Shown: positions 54,262 to 63,818, counted from the first letter of the stretch. The stretch is 64,000 bases of DNA from Photobacterium kagoshimensis (GCF_050337045.1 NZ_JAKJSO010000017.1:1-64000); one strand, 5' to 3'. Notes: generated from the letters alone by a model not told the origin. Made by a program: numbers and translations.

Positions 54262-54294
54262 ATGTCTCTGATTTGCCTTTGAACTACAGCGTCT

Positions 54295-55653
54295 TTATAC
54301 CAAGAAGATAGTCGCGAGGCCTAAGAACACGGACAGACCGACAATATCGGTGATGGTCGTTAATGCCATTCCGCCGGCCAAGGCGGGGTCGATATTGAAT
54401 TTTTTGAGCATAACAGGGATACATACCCCAGCCACACCGGCAATGATCAAGTTGGTCAGCATGGCACCAGCAATGATAGCGCCGAGTATAATATCGCCTT
54501 TCCAGAGGACGACGACACCACCGATGATCAGTGCCCACAAGAGGCCGTTAATTAAGCCAACCCGTGCTTCTTTACTCAATAGCCAGCGGGTGTTTGAATC
54601 CCCGATATGACCAACCGCTAAACCACGGATCACGAGGGCAACGGTCTGGTTACCGGCAACCCCCCCCATCGACGGTACAATTGTCATCAGGACGGCAATC
54701 GCGGCCATTTTATCTAATGTTGCTTCGAACATGTTAGACACAGAGGCTGCAGCAAGCGCTGCCAGTACGTTGACCCCGAGCCAAATACTACGGCTACGAG
54801 CAGATTTCATCACTGGGGCAAAGGTATCTTCTTCATCATCCATACCCGCCATACTCATCATGGAGTGCTCAGCATCTTCACGAATGATATCAACCACGTC
54901 ATCGATAGTGATACGACCAACAAGGTGATTGTTACTATCAACAACAGGCGCCGAGAGCCAGTTACGACGTTCAAAGAGCGTGGCTATTTCACTGTCATCC
55001 ATATCGACTGGGATCGCCTCATCGGAGTCGTCCATGACTTCGCGTATTTCAATGTCAGGCTGGGTAGTAACCAGTGTTGCCAGTGAAATATGACCGATGA
55101 GATATTCATTCTCATCGACGACATACAGGGCATCGGTCGCTTCAGGCAGTTCACCGCGCATCCGCAAGTAACGCAAAACCACATCGGGCGTCACATCACC
55201 ACGAATAGTGATAAAGTCGGTACTCATCATACCGCCAGCACTGTCTTCTGGGTAAGCCAGCGCCTTTTCTACCCGATGCCGATCGGTGGCATCCATCTGC
55301 GCCAAAACTTCTTGGTAGCGCTCGTCAGGTAGACTACGAAGGACGTAAGCGACATCATCACTTTCCATGCCTTCGGTAACGGCCGCCAGTTTCTCGGGTG
55401 CCATTTGCGAGACGATGCCATCTTTTACATCTTCAGATAGCTCATCAAGGATCTCACCTTGCTCTTCAGGATCGGTTAATTGCCACAGTACCTGACGTTC
55501 TTTCGGCGGTGAGGCCTCTAACAGGTGGGCAATATCTTCCGGTTCCATGTCTTGCAACAGGCGGCGAACGTGAACAAACATGCCATTTTCTAAGGCCTTG
55601 TTCACTTCTTGTAAGGTTTGGTGGGTGTTGTCTTGCTCTAGTAGATCCGCCAT
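54295..55653 (-). CDS. mgtE: MgtE-family magnesium transporter
   Basis: A 452-residue Mg2+ channel-transporter. The cytoplasmic N domain of helical repeats (1-130) is followed by two CBS domains (about 135-255) that sense Mg2+, then five transmembrane helices from about 290. Pore-region motifs include PSMGGVAGNQT and GGMALTTITDIVG. The gene lies beyond the rpoN-npr block on the same strand but separated by 414 bases, so it probably has its own promoter. I see no clear ribosome site before the ATG, and no M-box type riboswitch. Confidence 0.95.
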   Translation of the reverse strand: MADLLEQDNTHQTLQEVNKALENGMFVHVRRLLQDMEPEDIAHLLEASPPKERQVLWQLTDPEEQGEILDELSEDVKDGIVSQMAPEKLAAVTEGMESDDVAYVLRSLPDERYQEVLAQMDATDRHRVEKALAYPEDSAGGMMSTDFITIRGDVTPDVVLRYLRMRGELPEATDALYVVDENEYLIGHISLATLVTTQPDIEIREVMDDSDEAIPVDMDDSEIATLFERRNWLSAPVVDSNNHLVGRITIDDVVDIIREDAEHSMMSMAGMDDEEDTFAPVMKSARSRSIWLGVNVLAALAAASVSNMFEATLDKMAAIAVLMTIVPSMGGVAGNQTVALVIRGLAVGHIGDSNTRWLLSKEARVGLINGLLWALIIGGVVVLWKGDIILGAIIAGAMLTNLIIAGVAGVCIPVMLKKFNIDPALAGGMALTTITDIVGLSVFLGLATIFLV

Positions 55654-56024
55654 AGATACAAACTCGGTTGTGCCATCTGAGCAATTCTCTGGATAAAAGT
55701 GATTAGCTCGGCCATGAGGAGCGCAGAGTAAAAGGTGCCAGAAGATTGGTCAGATGGAAAGAATACCGAACAGCTGATACCACCGATGAAGGTTGGTGCT
55801 GCTCTGTTTGATTATGCATGAGTGCCTGTGTTATTGGACGAAATGGATAGCCCAAAACATGACGATTCAGCATAAACGCAATAAGCTGAATTTTAACGCA
55901 ATAATGCGGCTGTTGTCTCACCAGATTTGAGAGTTCGATGAAATTTCATTTGGGAGAGGGAAAGGACGGTATCGGGAGTTGGGAAGTAGTACGCAATAAG
56001 TGGCAATTTAGCCGCAAGTTTACT
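55654..56024. other. Long intergenic region between npr and mgtE, no gene supported
   Basis: About 370 bases without a credible gene. Two minus-strand open frames (55703-55921 and 55893-56096) lack ribosome sites and family features, and the second runs into npr out of frame. The region holds three copies of the 9-mer ACGCAATAA (55876, 55896 and 55991) and a small hairpin TTCAGC/GCTGAA at 55866-55890. The mgtE promoter must lie here. Confidence 0.5.
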
Positions 56025-56060
56025 GAGGATGCTGACATAAGTACTGAGATCAGCATCCTC
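56025..56060 (-). terminator. Hairpin after npr, probable end of the rpoN operon
   Basis: A perfect 11-bp stem GAGGATGCTGA / TCAGCATCCTC with a 14-base loop, 8 bases after the npr stop. No T tract follows on the minus strand, so termination efficiency is uncertain. It may instead protect the transcript 3' end. Confidence 0.55.
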
Positions 56061-56067
56061 GTCATAA

Positions 56068-56343
56068 TTAACTTTCTTCGTCAAAACCCGCTTCAATTAA
56101 GGTAATAACAGCTTCAAGGGCAAGCTCGGCATCGTTACCTTCAGCGCTGACTGTAATTTGTTGGCCTTGGGCAGATTCCAGCATTAAGAGACCCATGACA
56201 CTATCCGCGGTGGCTTGTTTTTCATGGTTACTGATGGTCACTGTTGCGGCAAAACTTTGTGCTAATTCAACCAATTTTATTGCCGCCCGAGCGTGAAGCC
56301 CTAAGCGGTTTTTAATAAACACATCACGAGAAAGTTCGGTCAT
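56068..56343 (-). CDS. npr: Phosphocarrier protein NPr of the nitrogen PTS
   Basis: A 91-residue HPr-like protein (also called ptsO). The phosphorylated histidine is His17 in RLGLHARAA, and the regulatory serine region is ATADSVMGLLML. It relays phosphate from PtsP (EI-Ntr) to PtsN. It is the last gene of the rpoN operon, and its ATG overlaps the rapZ stop by 4 bases. Confidence 0.96.
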   Translation of the reverse strand: MTELSRDVFIKNRLGLHARAAIKLVELAQSFAATVTISNHEKQATADSVMGLLMLESAQGQQITVSAEGNDAELALEAVITLIEAGFDEES

Positions 56344-57191
56344 ATTAAACCTTCCAGTGTGCGGTGGCGAATTTGAACTTGTTGCCCAGCATGGATGAAG
56401 TGCTCGGCTAACTGTTGGGCAACATACACGGAGCGGTGTTGTCCACCCGTACAGCCGATAGCGATGGTTAAGTAGCTGCGGTTGTTTTTTTCCAGCAGGG
56501 GTAACCAGGTCTCGATGAAATTGCGGATTTGATTGGTTAATTGGTTAACTTCAGGGTGACTGGATAAAAATTCTTTCACACCTAAGTCGAGTCCGGTTTG
56601 TGGTTTGAGCTCTGGCACCCAGTGTGGGTTAGGCAGAAAGCGGACATCAAACACATAGTCGGCATCGGTGGGTAAACCGTGTTTAAAGCCAAATGACTCA
56701 AATACCATGATTAATTCACGGTTTTCGCGGCCAAGTACGCGTGAACGTACTGTTTCACTGAGGTCGTGGATTGATTGTTTGGTGGTATCTATGACTAAGT
56801 CAGCATGTTCTTTGAGATCGGATAGGATAGCGCTTTCAGATTGAATTGCTTGTTCCAAGCTCATGTTGTTGCGCGAGAGTGGGTGTAGACGACGTGTTTC
56901 GCTGTAGCGTTTTACCAGCTCTTTGTCATCGGCATCCAAGAACATCACATTGACATCAAGTTGACTGCTGAGAGATGACAGGATTTTTTGGATTTCACCT
57001 GATTGAGTCGGCATATTGCGGACATCAATACTGACGGCAATATCTTGCTGGTTGTTTTCCACCGTTTTGATGAATTGTGGCAGCAAATTAACAGGTAGGT
57101 TATCGACACAGTAGTACCCAAGATCTTCGAGTACCCGTAATGCCACAGATTTCCCTGAGCCCGAGCGCCCACTTACGACCATTAACATCAT
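56340..57191 (-). CDS. rapZ: RNase adapter protein RapZ (YvcJ family)
   Basis: A 283-residue nucleotide-binding protein. In E. coli RapZ binds glucosamine-6-phosphate and guides RNase E to the GlmZ small RNA. Walker A GRSGSGKS (8-15). The C-terminal domain has the conserved ESFGFKHG, DVRFLPNP and IGCTGGQHRS motifs. Two consecutive ATG codons (57191, 57188) could start translation. It sits between ptsN and npr in the rpoN operon, as in enterobacteria. Confidence 0.96.
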   Translation of the reverse strand: MMLMVVSGRSGSGKSVALRVLEDLGYYCVDNLPVNLLPQFIKTVENNQQDIAVSIDVRNMPTQSGEIQKILSSLSSQLDVNVMFLDADDKELVKRYSETRRLHPLSRNNMSLEQAIQSESAILSDLKEHADLVIDTTKQSIHDLSETVRSRVLGRENRELIMVFESFGFKHGLPTDADYVFDVRFLPNPHWVPELKPQTGLDLGVKEFLSSHPEVNQLTNQIRNFIETWLPLLEKNNRSYLTIAIGCTGGQHRSVYVAQQLAEHFIHAGQQVQIRHRTLEGLI

Positions 57192-57230
57192 GGCTGAATT
57201 ACCTCAAACAACGTGGAAGGGTTACACTCA

Positions 57231-57680
57231 TTATGAGTCATTGGTCATGATTTGATAAAGCTCTTGATCAGACTTTGCCGTACGTAATTGCTTACATACC
57301 TGCTTATTGCTGAGCTTTTCCGCCATGCTTGATAGGGTTTTGAGATGCTCTTTACACTGTGCGTCTGGGACGAGTAGGGCAAAGAGAAGATCGACGGGTT
57401 GATTGTCGATAGCATCAAATTCGATAGGGTTATCACACTGGATCAAGATAGCGATAGCCTCATCGCTTTGTGTGATCCGGCCATGAGGTATAGCAATGCC
57501 ATTACCTATGCCGGTGCTGCCCATTTTTTCTCTATTGAGCATACACTCGAACAGAGGCTGGGGATTCTGGTCTAAGTGATCTGCAGCGATTTCGCTGATG
57601 ATTTCTAGAGCGCGTTTTTTGCTAGAGCAGTGGACTGCACTTTTAGTGCAGTCCAGGCTCAATACCGATCTCAGTTGCAT
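57231..57680 (-). CDS. ptsN: Nitrogen PTS EIIA component PtsN
   Basis: A 149-residue EIIA-Ntr protein, the output component of the nitrogen phosphotransferase system that regulates potassium uptake and other targets. The phosphorylated His66 lies in IAIPHGR. It follows hpf by 2 bases and precedes rapZ by 39. Confidence 0.96.
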   Translation of the reverse strand: MQLRSVLSLDCTKSAVHCSSKKRALEIISEIAADHLDQNPQPLFECMLNREKMGSTGIGNGIAIPHGRITQSDEAIAILIQCDNPIEFDAIDNQPVDLLFALLVPDAQCKEHLKTLSSMAEKLSNKQVCKQLRTAKSDQELYQIMTNDS

Positions 57681-57682
57681 GA

Positions 57683-57970
57683 TTAATGGCTATTGAGTTT
57701 ATCTTTATGTTTATTTAATTGACGTACGAGTTTATCGGTCAACGCATCGATCGCGGCATACATATCTTCTGAATCCGCTTTGGCGTGAATTTCGCCATTA
57801 TTTATGTGCAAAGTCGCTTCTGCCACTTGCTGCAATTTTTCTACATTTAAAATCACATGGACATTATTAATTTTGTCAAAGAAACGTTCAAGCTTTTCAA
57901 ACTTAGTGTTTACATAGTCACGCATAGAATCCGTAACTTCCACATGGTGTCCTGTGAGATTGATTTGCAT
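57683..57970 (-). CDS. hpf: Ribosome hibernation promoting factor Hpf
   Basis: A 95-residue short HPF that binds the 30S subunit and promotes 100S dimers in stationary phase. The start MQINLTGHHVEVT and the DMYAAIDALTDKLVRQLNKH block match E. coli Hpf at identical length. ATG 57970 is chosen because AAGG lies about 11 bases and AGGAAG 6-8 bases upstream; ATG 57976 is too close to that site. It is encoded just downstream of rpoN. Confidence 0.95.
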   Translation of the reverse strand: MQINLTGHHVEVTDSMRDYVNTKFEKLERFFDKINNVHVILNVEKLQQVAEATLHINNGEIHAKADSEDMYAAIDALTDKLVRQLNKHKDKLNSH

Positions 57971-58008
57971 AGACATCTTCCTTCTGTTGGGCGTTTGAAC
58001 CATTAAGG

Positions 58009-59484
58009 CTATATCAAACGTTTACGTTGGTTCGATGGTGGGATCCCAAGGGATTCACGGTATTTCGCGATGGTACGTCGCGCAACCATGATGCCTTGTT
58101 CCGCCAATAATGTAGCAATCTTACTATCACTTAATGGTTTCGCTTGGTTTTCAGCGGCAACCAGTTTCTTGACTAATGCGCGGATGGCCGTTGACGAACA
58201 CTCGCCGCCGTTATCCGTGCTCACATGGCTTGAGAAGAAATATTTCAATTCAAAAATGCCACGTGGGGTGTGCATGTATTTCTGGGTGGTAACCCGAGAG
58301 ATGGTGGACTCATGCATATCAACGTCTAACGCGATATCGTTGAGCACCATAGGCTTCATGGCTTCTTCGCCATACTCAAAGAAATCTTGTTGATGCTCTA
58401 CAATGCATCGTGCCACTTTTAACAAGGTTTCGTTACGGCTTTCTAAGCTTTTTATGAGCCACTTCGCATCTTGAAGATGGGTACGAATAAATTGGCTATC
58501 GGCACTGTTACGGGTGTTTTTGCTTAATGCCGCGTACTGCTCGTTGACTTTAATGCGAGGTACGCTATCTGGGTTGATCGTAACCACCCATTTGCCGTGA
58601 TCTTTAAATACAGAGACATCCGGTACGACATACTCGGTCTCAGATGAAATCACGAGGTTACCAGGACGTGGGTCTAAGCCGTGGATCAATTGCATCACGG
58701 CTTTTAATTCTGGCTCTTTTAACTTGGTATCACGCATCAGCTGACGGTAATCTCGGTTACCGAGTAAGCCGATGTGATGCTCCAGTATATGTTTGGCTTC
58801 AGCCAGCCAAGGCGTGTCTTCAGGGTAGGTCGCTAATTGAAGCAGGAGGCACTCTTGCAGATTACGCGAGGCAACCCCGAGTGGGTCAAATTGCTGTACG
58901 CGTTTGAGTACCGCTTCCACTTCATCGAGCTCGATTTCATCGACCCCTAAGCTCTCTAAGATATCGTCAGCTGAGCAGGTTAGGTACCCTTTATCGTCAA
59001 TGGCATCGATAATCGCCGTGGCAATGGCCAAGTCCGTTTCGCTGAACGGAGTGAGCTGAACTTGCCACATCAGGTAGTCTTGCAGGGATTCGGTAGTCTC
59101 ACCTTGGTAGACGGGCATGTCGTCATCCATGCTGATCCCTGTGCTTCCTGTGCCGGCGCTGTACACATCTTCCCAAGTGGTATCGACAGGTAAGTCTTCA
59201 GGCATTTCACGTTGTTCGATCACTTCGGAGGTATCAAAGGGCTCTGGTTCTGAGTCTTGGCTACTGTTGTCTTGCGCTGATACCTCAATGTCGTTGTTAT
59301 CAGACGATTTGTCATCGGCATTATGTTCGCTTTCTTCCAGCTCTAACAATGGGTTCGCATCTAAGGCTTCTTGGATCTCTTGTTGTAGATCCAAAGTCGA
59401 AAGCTGCAGTAAGCGAATGGCTTGCTGCAGTTGCGGCGTCATTGCAAGTTGTTGGCCTAGCTTAAGCTGGAGCGAGGTTTTCAT
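58009..59484 (-). CDS. rpoN: RNA polymerase sigma-54 factor RpoN
   Basis: Sigma-54, 491 residues, directing transcription of nitrogen, flagellar and other genes with AAA+ activators. Region I is Gln/Leu-rich (MKTSLQLKLGQQLAMTPQLQ), region II is acidic (about 50-130), and region III ends with the RpoN box ARRTIAKYRESL. ATG 59484 gives the family N-terminus; a TTG at 59493 (adding 3 residues) lies nearer the only visible AAGG. It follows lptB and leads the hpf-ptsN-rapZ-npr run. Confidence 0.97.
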   Translation of the reverse strand: MKTSLQLKLGQQLAMTPQLQQAIRLLQLSTLDLQQEIQEALDANPLLELEESEHNADDKSSDNNDIEVSAQDNSSQDSEPEPFDTSEVIEQREMPEDLPVDTTWEDVYSAGTGSTGISMDDDMPVYQGETTESLQDYLMWQVQLTPFSETDLAIATAIIDAIDDKGYLTCSADDILESLGVDEIELDEVEAVLKRVQQFDPLGVASRNLQECLLLQLATYPEDTPWLAEAKHILEHHIGLLGNRDYRQLMRDTKLKEPELKAVMQLIHGLDPRPGNLVISSETEYVVPDVSVFKDHGKWVVTINPDSVPRIKVNEQYAALSKNTRNSADSQFIRTHLQDAKWLIKSLESRNETLLKVARCIVEHQQDFFEYGEEAMKPMVLNDIALDVDMHESTISRVTTQKYMHTPRGIFELKYFFSSHVSTDNGGECSSTAIRALVKKLVAAENQAKPLSDSKIATLLAEQGIMVARRTIAKYRESLGIPPSNQRKRLI

Positions 59485-59535
59485 GGGTATCAATGCACCT
59501 TGTCGTTATTGTTGTGCGTGCCGATCTACTACTAA

Positions 59536-60261
59536 CTATAGACGGAACTGGTCGCCCAGATAAACACGTTTTACATGTTCATCGTTTAGAACGTCGGTTG
59601 GCGAGCCGTGCGCAATCAATTGTCCCTGACTAACAATGTAGGCATGTTCACAAACGTCGAGAGTTTCACGAACATTATGGTCGGTGATCAGTACGCCTAG
59701 GCCACGATCACGTAAATGCTCAATGATTTTTTTGATGTCGATCACAGATATAGGGTCAACACCGGCAAAAGGCTCATCGAGTAAAATGAATTTTGGGTTA
59801 GCAGCAAGTGCTCGAGCAATTTCAACACGGCGGCGTTCGCCCCCTGATAATGCCATACCTAAGCTGTTGCGTATGTGCTGTATGTTGAATTCATCCAATA
59901 ATTCTTCCAATTTGTCTTGGCGTTCTTCGCGGCTTAATTCCTTACGGGTTTGCAAAACCGCCATCAGGTTATCGTGCACACTTAAGCGACGAAAGATAGA
60001 AGCTTCTTGTGGCAGATAGCCGATCCCCATGCGAGATCGGTTGTGCATTGGCTGCAAGCTGATATCGGTATCATCAATACTGATGGTGCCTTCATCACGC
60101 GCAACGAGGCCGACGATCATGTAAAACGATGTTGTTTTACCTGCGCCATTGGGGCCCAGTAGACCCACAATTTCACCAGACTTTACTTCAAGGCTTACAT
60201 CCGACACGACTTTGCGGCCATTGTAGCTTTTTGCGAGATGTGCTGCTTTTAAGGTTGCCAT
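59536..60261 (-). CDS. lptB: LPS export ABC ATPase LptB
   Basis: A 241-residue ABC ATPase that drives lipopolysaccharide extraction with LptF and LptG. Walker A GPNGAGKT (about 36-43), signature LSGGERRRVEIARAL, Walker B FILLDEPFAGVD, and switch His in ITDHNVRETL. It lies 8 bases after lptA and 51 bases before rpoN, the classic lptA-lptB-rpoN order. Confidence 0.98.
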   Translation of the reverse strand: MATLKAAHLAKSYNGRKVVSDVSLEVKSGEIVGLLGPNGAGKTTSFYMIVGLVARDEGTISIDDTDISLQPMHNRSRMGIGYLPQEASIFRRLSVHDNLMAVLQTRKELSREERQDKLEELLDEFNIQHIRNSLGMALSGGERRRVEIARALAANPKFILLDEPFAGVDPISVIDIKKIIEHLRDRGLGVLITDHNVRETLDVCEHAYIVSQGQLIAHGSPTDVLNDEHVKRVYLGDQFRL

Positions 60262-60269
60262 AGACGTGC

Positions 60270-60773
60270 TTATTTCTTATTCGAGTTTAACTGGTTCGGC
60301 TGCAAGATGGTGGTTACACGTTTTTTGTCACCACTTTGCGCTGCCAGCTTTTGTTCATCGATTTTGTAAGTGATCACTTTACCGCGGATTTCACTGCCAT
60401 CTTGGATCAATAGCGCTTCATGTGTCATCTTCAAAAATTCAGTGGCAGTGAGGTAGCGCATTTCGAGCGACTCACCGTCGATAGGCTTGCCGTCATCCAT
60501 GATTTGATGGAAGGTCGCAGGCTTACCATAGGCATCAATCACCTCTTGACCTTCTTGCCCTTTAGGTCGTGTTACCACAACTTTATCAGCACGAATGTCG
60601 ATACTACCTTGGCGTAAAATTACATTACCCGTGAAGGTCACGATATTGTTTTGAATATCGAGATTTTGCGTATCCGAATCAATGTAAATTGGTTGCTCGG
60701 TATCGTCACTCAGTGCCCAGCTCGATGTACTGATACAAAGGCAAAGTAGGGTACTAATTTTGAATAGATTCAT
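60270..60773 (-). CDS. lptA: Periplasmic LPS transport protein LptA
   Basis: A 167-residue exported OstA-family protein that forms the periplasmic LPS bridge. Signal peptide about 1-20 (ending SSWA). The beta-jellyroll has repeats such as NIVTFTGNVILRQGSIDIRA (IDIRADKVVV). It overlaps the lptC end by 20 bases. Confidence 0.96.
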   Translation of the reverse strand: MNLFKISTLLCLCISTSSWALSDDTEQPIYIDSDTQNLDIQNNIVTFTGNVILRQGSIDIRADKVVVTRPKGQEGQEVIDAYGKPATFHQIMDDGKPIDGESLEMRYLTATEFLKMTHEALLIQDGSEIRGKVITYKIDEQKLAAQSGDKKRVTTILQPNQLNSNKK

Positions 60774-61317
60774 ATCTACCTTTCACGTTGTTGAGTAGGG
60801 TCGCAACACTGCGATCCATATTCCCTGTCATACCATCGCCTTCGTTAATGAAAGCATCACCCGTCATAACGACGTGGTCAGGGGTATCAAAATCTTTACT
60901 AACCAGATCAATGCGTAGGTTATCGGTTTGAATCACTTTCAGGGTTGAATCTGGCAGTAAATTAAAAATCCGAACGTTGCCTTTCATGTATAAGATCTGG
61001 TCTTGATCGAGTGTTGCATCGTTAGAACTAATGCGCCACTCGGTTTCTGTTCCTTCTTTAAACAGCCATAACACAGGTTTTACGAAATCCGTGTCGCCGC
61101 TTTTCTTAAAGTGTTCAAGGTACTCAGAATCGACTTGATAGCTGCGAATACCGCTTTCATTATGCGCGGTGCTCGTCACAATACTGCCGGTGAATATTGG
61201 CTTTTCATCGTCAGGTTTGACTTGAACATCAGCTTGCCAATACCCATTGATCAAGTAAAAGCCAGCCGATACACACACTGCAAAGGCGAGTGTATAGAGT
61301 AGCTTATGTAAGGTCAT
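60754..61317 (-). CDS. lptC: LPS transport protein LptC
   Basis: A 187-residue bitopic inner-membrane protein. One N-terminal transmembrane helix (about 5-24, LLYTLAFAVCVSAGFYLING) is followed by a periplasmic jellyroll that receives LPS from LptB2FG and hands it to LptA. It overlaps kdsC by 4 bases and lptA by 20, so it is translationally coupled to both. Confidence 0.95.
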   Translation of the reverse strand: MTLHKLLYTLAFAVCVSAGFYLINGYWQADVQVKPDDEKPIFTGSIVTSTAHNESGIRSYQVDSEYLEHFKKSGDTDFVKPVLWLFKEGTETEWRISSNDATLDQDQILYMKGNVRIFNLLPDSTLKVIQTDNLRIDLVSKDFDTPDHVVMTGDAFINEGDGMTGNMDRSVATLLNNVKGRYESIQN

Positions 61318-61868
61318 ATACTTAAGCCTTTATGTTTATCGAGTTCGCCTTTCGCTTCAAGGATAAGGTCACAGACTTCACGTACAGCGCCGTAGCCACC
61401 TTGGATTCGTGTGACGAAATCAGCGCGTCGAGCGAGTAGTGGATGGCCATCTGCGACACACACAGAAAGTCCAATTTTTTCCATTACTGGCCAATCGATC
61501 AGATCATCGCCTATGTAGGCCGTATGCTCTGGCGCAATATGTAAATTTTTGTAGATATCAGCATAAGCGGCCAGTTTATTATCTTGGCCTTGGTAGATGT
61601 GCTTAATGCCTAACGCTGACATACGGTTTTCAACAATGGCGGATTTACGCCCAGTGATAATGGCGATCTCAATGCCCGCGTTCATTAACGACTTAATGCC
61701 ATAACCATCGCGGGTGTGGAAGGTTTTTAATTCTTCACCATCGTTACCCATATAGATACGGCCATCGGAAAACACCCCATCCACATCGCAAATCAGCAGG
61801 CGAATGTGTTTCGCTTGCTGATATACGTTTTGACAGACAGGACCGTAAATAGTTTCGATTTGTGCCAT
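61314..61868 (-). CDS. kdsC: 3-deoxy-D-manno-octulosonate-8-phosphate phosphatase KdsC
   Basis: A 184-residue HAD-family phosphatase that makes free Kdo for the LPS inner core. The catalytic DVDG motif has Asp28 and Asp30 (ICDVDGVFSDG), followed by ITGRKS and YIGDDLIDWPVM. It lacks a cap domain, as usual for this tetrameric enzyme. It follows kdsD with a one-base overlap. Confidence 0.96.
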   Translation of the reverse strand: MAQIETIYGPVCQNVYQQAKHIRLLICDVDGVFSDGRIYMGNDGEELKTFHTRDGYGIKSLMNAGIEIAIITGRKSAIVENRMSALGIKHIYQGQDNKLAAYADIYKNLHIAPEHTAYIGDDLIDWPVMEKIGLSVCVADGHPLLARRADFVTRIQGGYGAVREVCDLILEAKGELDKHKGLSI

Positions 61869-62842
61869 TACATGACTCCAGCTTTCAGTAGGTCATGCAT
61901 GTTCAATGCCCCCACTAAACGGTTATCTTCAGTGACAAGCAAGCCGTTAATTTTCCTATCTTCCATTATTTTTAAGCCTTCTGCCGCCAGCAGATTTGGC
62001 GAAATGGTTGATGGGTTGCGTGTCATCACATCACCTATGCTGGTGTTATGAATATCAGCACGGTTGTCGAGCAGGCGACGGAGATCACCGTCAGTGAAAA
62101 TCCCGGTCAGCCGTTCAGTATTGTCAATAATGGCGGTCATGCCCAAGCCTTTGCGAGAGACTTCAAGCAGAGCATCTTTAATTGTGGCTTCTTCATTAAC
62201 GATAGGCAGCAAGTCGCCTTGGTGCATCACATCGCTAATGCGCATTAACAGTTTGCGACCCAGCGCACCACCTGGGTGAGACAGGGCGAAGTCGTCAGCA
62301 GTAAAACCTCGCGCTTCCATCACCGCAATCGCCAACGCATCACCCATCACTAAGGTGGCGGTTGTGCTGGACGTTGGTGCTAAGTTCAGCGGACAAGCTT
62401 CTTTTTCGACGGTAATTTGCAGGTGGATCTGAGCAAATTTTGCCATGCTTGATTCAGGTTTACCCGTCATGCTGATCAAGGGAATACCAAGACGCTTGAT
62501 AACAGGTAGCAGCGCCATGATCTCAGAGGCTTCGCCTGAGTTCGAGATGGCTAATACCACATCATCTTTTTTGATCATGCCCAGATCGCCGTGGCTGGCT
62601 TCGCCTGGGTGAACAAAGAAAGCAGGCGTACCTGTACTTGCAAATGTGGCCGCAATCTTGTTGCCAATATGACCTGATTTACCCATCCCCATGACAATAA
62701 CCTTGCCTTGGCATTGATAAATTAACTCACAGGCAGCAGCAAATTCGCTATTAATATATTGCTGAATGTTTTGCAGGGCATCGATTTCAGTTTCCATCAC
62801 TTTGCGACCATGGGTGCAAAAATCAAACAGGTGCGACATCAT
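61868..62842 (-). CDS. kdsD: Arabinose-5-phosphate isomerase KdsD
   Basis: Converts ribulose-5-phosphate to arabinose-5-phosphate for Kdo synthesis. The 324-residue protein has an N-terminal SIS domain (VIVMGMGKSGHIGNKIAATF start, Ser/Lys at about 55-60) and two C-terminal CBS domains (about 200-320). Two consecutive ATG codons (62842, 62839) follow GGAGAG at a good distance. It leads the kdsC-lptCAB run and follows yrbG by 10 bases. Confidence 0.96.
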   Translation of the reverse strand: MMSHLFDFCTHGRKVMETEIDALQNIQQYINSEFAAACELIYQCQGKVIVMGMGKSGHIGNKIAATFASTGTPAFFVHPGEASHGDLGMIKKDDVVLAISNSGEASEIMALLPVIKRLGIPLISMTGKPESSMAKFAQIHLQITVEKEACPLNLAPTSSTTATLVMGDALAIAVMEARGFTADDFALSHPGGALGRKLLMRISDVMHQGDLLPIVNEEATIKDALLEVSRKGLGMTAIIDNTERLTGIFTDGDLRRLLDNRADIHNTSIGDVMTRNPSTISPNLLAAEGLKIMEDRKINGLLVTEDNRLVGALNMHDLLKAGVM

Positions 62843-62852
62843 TTACTCTCCA

Positions 62853-63818
62853 TTAACCTGCAACATTATAAAACAGATATGCCTGATAGGCGATAAAGCA
62901 GCAAAGAAGTATACCACCCTCTACACGATTGATTCGACGACGCTTTCCTAGTGCCATTAGCATAAGTAAGACGGAAACTGCCAGCATGACGTAGAAATCT
63001 CGGCCCATCGCCAGTGGACTCAGTACCGATGGGTTCAGTAAACCAGGGATACCCATAACAGCAAGAATATTGAAAACGTTAGAACCGATAATGTTACCCA
63101 CCGCCATGTCATCTTCACCTTTGAAGATACTGGCGATAGATGCGGCCAGCTCAGGTAGGCTGGTACCAATTGCAATGATGGTTAAACCAATCACCAGATC
63201 GCTCATGCCAAAATATTTGGCGATGATAACAGCAGATTCAACCACCATATCGGAAGAATAAAGTAGCAGTACTAGACCGATAACAATCCAAATGCCTGCC
63301 GCGGTATTGCTAACACCATCAGGAATTTCAGATTCTTGCTCATCTGCCAGAACATCACCTTCTGCTTTGGCTTTTTGGCTGATCTTAAACATGGCAAATA
63401 AGAACAGGACAAACAAAACCACCAATAATACGCCTTCGTGGAAGCCCAAATGGCTATCCCATAACAGTGCGCCAGCAACAAGCGTCACACCCAGCATTAA
63501 GGGTAGCTCTCGACGAATGATACCTGAGCTGATACCTAATGGTTTGATAATTGCGGTCAGGCCGATGATAAGGGCGATATTGGCAATATTTGAACCCAGT
63601 ACGTTGCCTACTGCAGTATCTGTTTTTCCTGCGAGTGCCGCTGTGGCTGACACCATCATTTCAGGGGCTGACGATCCCATCGCAAGAATGGTCATACCGA
63701 TGATAAGAGGTGCTACACCAAAGTTTTTAGCCAGTGCCGCAGCACCAAAAACAAGGCGGTCAGCACTCCACACCAGAAGAGTTAAACCGATACAAAGTAA
63801 GACAATGGCTTCAAGCAT
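62853..63818 (-). CDS. yrbG: CaCA-family Na+(K+)/Ca2+ exchanger (YrbG-like)
   Basis: A 321-residue inner-membrane exchanger with about ten transmembrane segments in two inverted repeats. Each repeat carries the alpha motif: GSSAPEMMVSATA with GNVLGSNIANIALI (first half) and GTSLPELAASIAS with GNIIGSNVFNILAV (second half). An acidic cytoplasmic loop (about 155-170) separates them. It heads the kdsD-kdsC-lptCAB-rpoN transcription direction, as in E. coli yrbG. Confidence 0.94.
   Translation of the reverse strand: MLEAIVLLCIGLTLLVWSADRLVFGAAALAKNFGVAPLIIGMTILAMGSSAPEMMVSATAALAGKTDTAVGNVLGSNIANIALIIGLTAIIKPLGISSGIIRRELPLMLGVTLVAGALLWDSHLGFHEGVLLVVLFVLFLFAMFKISQKAKAEGDVLADEQESEIPDGVSNTAAGIWIVIGLVLLLYSSDMVVESAVIIAKYFGMSDLVIGLTIIAIGTSLPELAASIASIFKGEDDMAVGNIIGSNVFNILAVMGIPGLLNPSVLSPLAMGRDFYVMLAVSVLLMLMALGKRRRINRVEGGILLCCFIAYQAYLFYNVAG

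Noticed and set aside
55703..56096. Two minus-strand frames between npr and mgtE
   Set aside because: No ribosome sites, no recognisable features; one overlaps npr out of frame.
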